Below are positions 5,093-5,820 of a DNA stretch of 5,820 bases, piece after piece (position 1 is the first letter of the stretch; each line of letters begins with the position of its first letter). Below the pieces are notes generated by a model. The model was given only the letters and a program-made list of their open reading frames with translations. It had not been told where the DNA came from and searched no databases. This DNA is from Nitrospira lenta. GTDB lineage: Bacteria; Nitrospirota; Nitrospiria; Nitrospirales; Nitrospiraceae. The stretch is taken from positions 1-5,820 of the forward strand of contig CAMDRK010000178.1 in NCBI GenBank assembly GCA_945906715.1, in the 5' to 3' direction. Both the position numbers and the translations under genes were made by a program.

Positions 5093-5167
5093 AAGGTTGA
5101 GGTTCAGGCTAAGGTTGAGATAAAGAGAATCTGATCTTCGCTCAACCTTAACCTCGACCTCATCCTA
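5093..5167. repeat. Inverted GGTTNA-hexamer repeat after gltX
   Basis: Two 27-base arms (5093-5119 and 5141-5167) flank a 21-base loop. They match at 22 of 27 positions, and the 10 positions nearest the loop pair perfectly. Each arm holds four hexamers in phase. The left arm reads GGTTGA, GGTTCA, GGCTAA, GGTTGA. The right arm on the minus strand reads GGATGA, GGTCGA, GGTTAA, GGTTGA. The right arm stops 2 bases from the gltX stop codon. As RNA it would form a long hairpin at the gltX 3' end, but no clear U tract follows. It is probably a dispersed intergenic repeat that may also shape the 3' end of gltX mRNA. Confidence 0.65.
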
Positions 5168-5169
5168 CC

Positions 5170-5820
5170 TCACACGTGGGAGGCCCGTTCGATTCCCTTG
5201 CGGAGCCTTAACAACGTTCGGTCTCGTCCCAACACTTCCATCACATCGAAAAGGCCCGGGCTGGCTGTACGACCGGTCAAGGTCACACGAACCGGTTGGG
5301 CCAACTGCCCCATCTTTATTCCCTCTTCTTCGACCAGCTGCTTGAAGGCTGCTTCCCATGTCTGTTTTGAGAAGACCGGGAGAGTCTCGAATCGAGTGAG
5401 CAGCTTGCCGAGAATCGGTGCGATGGCCGGCGTCAAAAACTTCTTTGCTGCCTCTTCGTCGAACGTCGCGGCCTGCCCAAAATACGGCCTTACCCAATCG
5501 ACCATTTCCACGAGCGTCTTCGCCCGTTCCTTTACGAGGACGACGAGTTGCGCGAGCCAGCCAGCCGGGGCAGCCCGGACGTCATCTGTTAACCCTGCTG
5601 CTTCCAAAATGGGCATCAGCGCCTGAGCGACCTCGGTTGGTGGACTGATCTTGATGTATTCTGCGTTCACCCAGAGGAGCTTCTCAGGATTGAACACAGC
5701 CGGGGACGTTTGGACGTTCTTCCAGGAAAACTTCTCGATCAGCTCCTGGCGAGTGAAGAGTTCCTGGTCTCCGTGTGACCACCCAAGCCGAACGAGATAA
5801 TTCACCATCGCATCCGGCAG
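5170..5820 (-). CDS. gltX: Glutamyl-tRNA synthetase, C-terminal part (runs off right edge)
   Basis: This class I synthetase charges tRNA-Glu with glutamate in the cytoplasm; glutamyl-tRNA also feeds tetrapyrrole synthesis in bacteria using the C5 pathway. Only the last 216 residues are in the window; the 5' part, with the HIGH and KMSKS motifs, lies beyond position 5820. The visible part begins LPDAMVNYLVRLGWSHGDQE, a hallmark segment after the KMSKS loop, followed by FNPEKLLWVN. The rest is the helical anticodon-binding domain, ending in the typical KMGQLAQPVRVTLTGRTASP and LFDVMEVLGRDRTLLRL. Length and order fit a complete, normal C-terminus ending at TGA (5172-5170). Whether it charges tRNA-Glu only (discriminating) cannot be judged from this part, but a separate GlnRS makes that likely. 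It points toward the tRNA-Gln genes on the same strand. Confidence 0.96.
   Translation of the reverse strand: MPDAMVNYLVRLGWSHGDQELFTRQELIEKFSWKNVQTSPAVFNPEKLLWVNAEYIKISPPTEVAQALMPILEAAGLTDDVRAAPAGWLAQLVVLVKERAKTLVEMVDWVRPYFGQAATFDEEAAKKFLTPAIAPILGKLLTRFETLPVFSKQTWEAAFKQLVEEEGIKMGQLAQPVRVTLTGRTASPGLFDVMEVLGRDRTLLRLRKGIERASHV

Noticed and set aside
5093..5167. CRISPR-like repeat array
   Set aside because: The repeats are contiguous degenerate hexamers in inverted arms, with no spacers and no cas genes.
5198..5626. 142-codon plus-strand frame opposite gltX
   Set aside because: It is antisense to a clear GluRS C-terminal domain, and its Ser/Arg/Pro-rich composition is typical of a shadow frame.

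Overview
The window holds a small translation-centred locus from a bacterium with moderately high GC. The products and gene order (a gammaproteobacterial-type GlnRS, a YacG zinc protein, a YahK/CAD-type alcohol dehydrogenase, and tRNA genes with encoded CCA) look to me like a Nitrospira-type (Nitrospirota) chromosome. That assignment rests on overall impression, not on a search, and is only moderately likely. There is no CRISPR array, no intact insertion sequence, no phage gene and no rRNA.

Layout. Positions 1-398 have no convincing gene; they hold a good leftward promoter near the left edge and an AT-rich interrupted palindrome. A tRNA-Glu(CUC) gene follows on the minus strand (399-476). An unrecognised 180-residue protein is encoded on the plus strand at 709-1251, and its stop codon lies inside a perfect 12-bp hairpin. 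A 302-base gap follows, with a second strong hairpin just ahead of glnS. glnS (1554-3248, GTG start), yacG (3318-3539) and a zinc-dependent alcohol dehydrogenase gene (3742-4785) then run on the plus strand. On the minus strand, transcribed toward them, are tRNA-Gln(UUG), tRNA-Gln(CUG) and the 3' part of gltX, which runs off the right edge. Between gltX and the tRNA-Gln pair lie two adjacent palindromic elements, one built of degenerate GGTTNA hexamers in inverted arrangement.

How the genes fit together. GlnRS, glutamyl-tRNA synthetase, both tRNA-Gln isoacceptors and one tRNA-Glu lie within 5.8 kb. This is most of the machinery for reading glutamine codons by direct glutaminylation, beside the enzyme that charges tRNA-Glu. 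The tRNA-Glu and tRNA-Gln genes have similar predicted promoters (TTGA-type -35, 18-bp spacer, TACTGT -10 followed by G). YacG (gyrase inhibitor family) and the alcohol dehydrogenase have no evident functional tie to glutamine decoding.

Nothing here is clearly a new system. The points most worth checking are the Gln/Glu decoding cluster, the hexamer palindrome after gltX, the REP-like hairpin in the glnS leader, the unknown 180-residue protein and a possible leaderless yacG mRNA.
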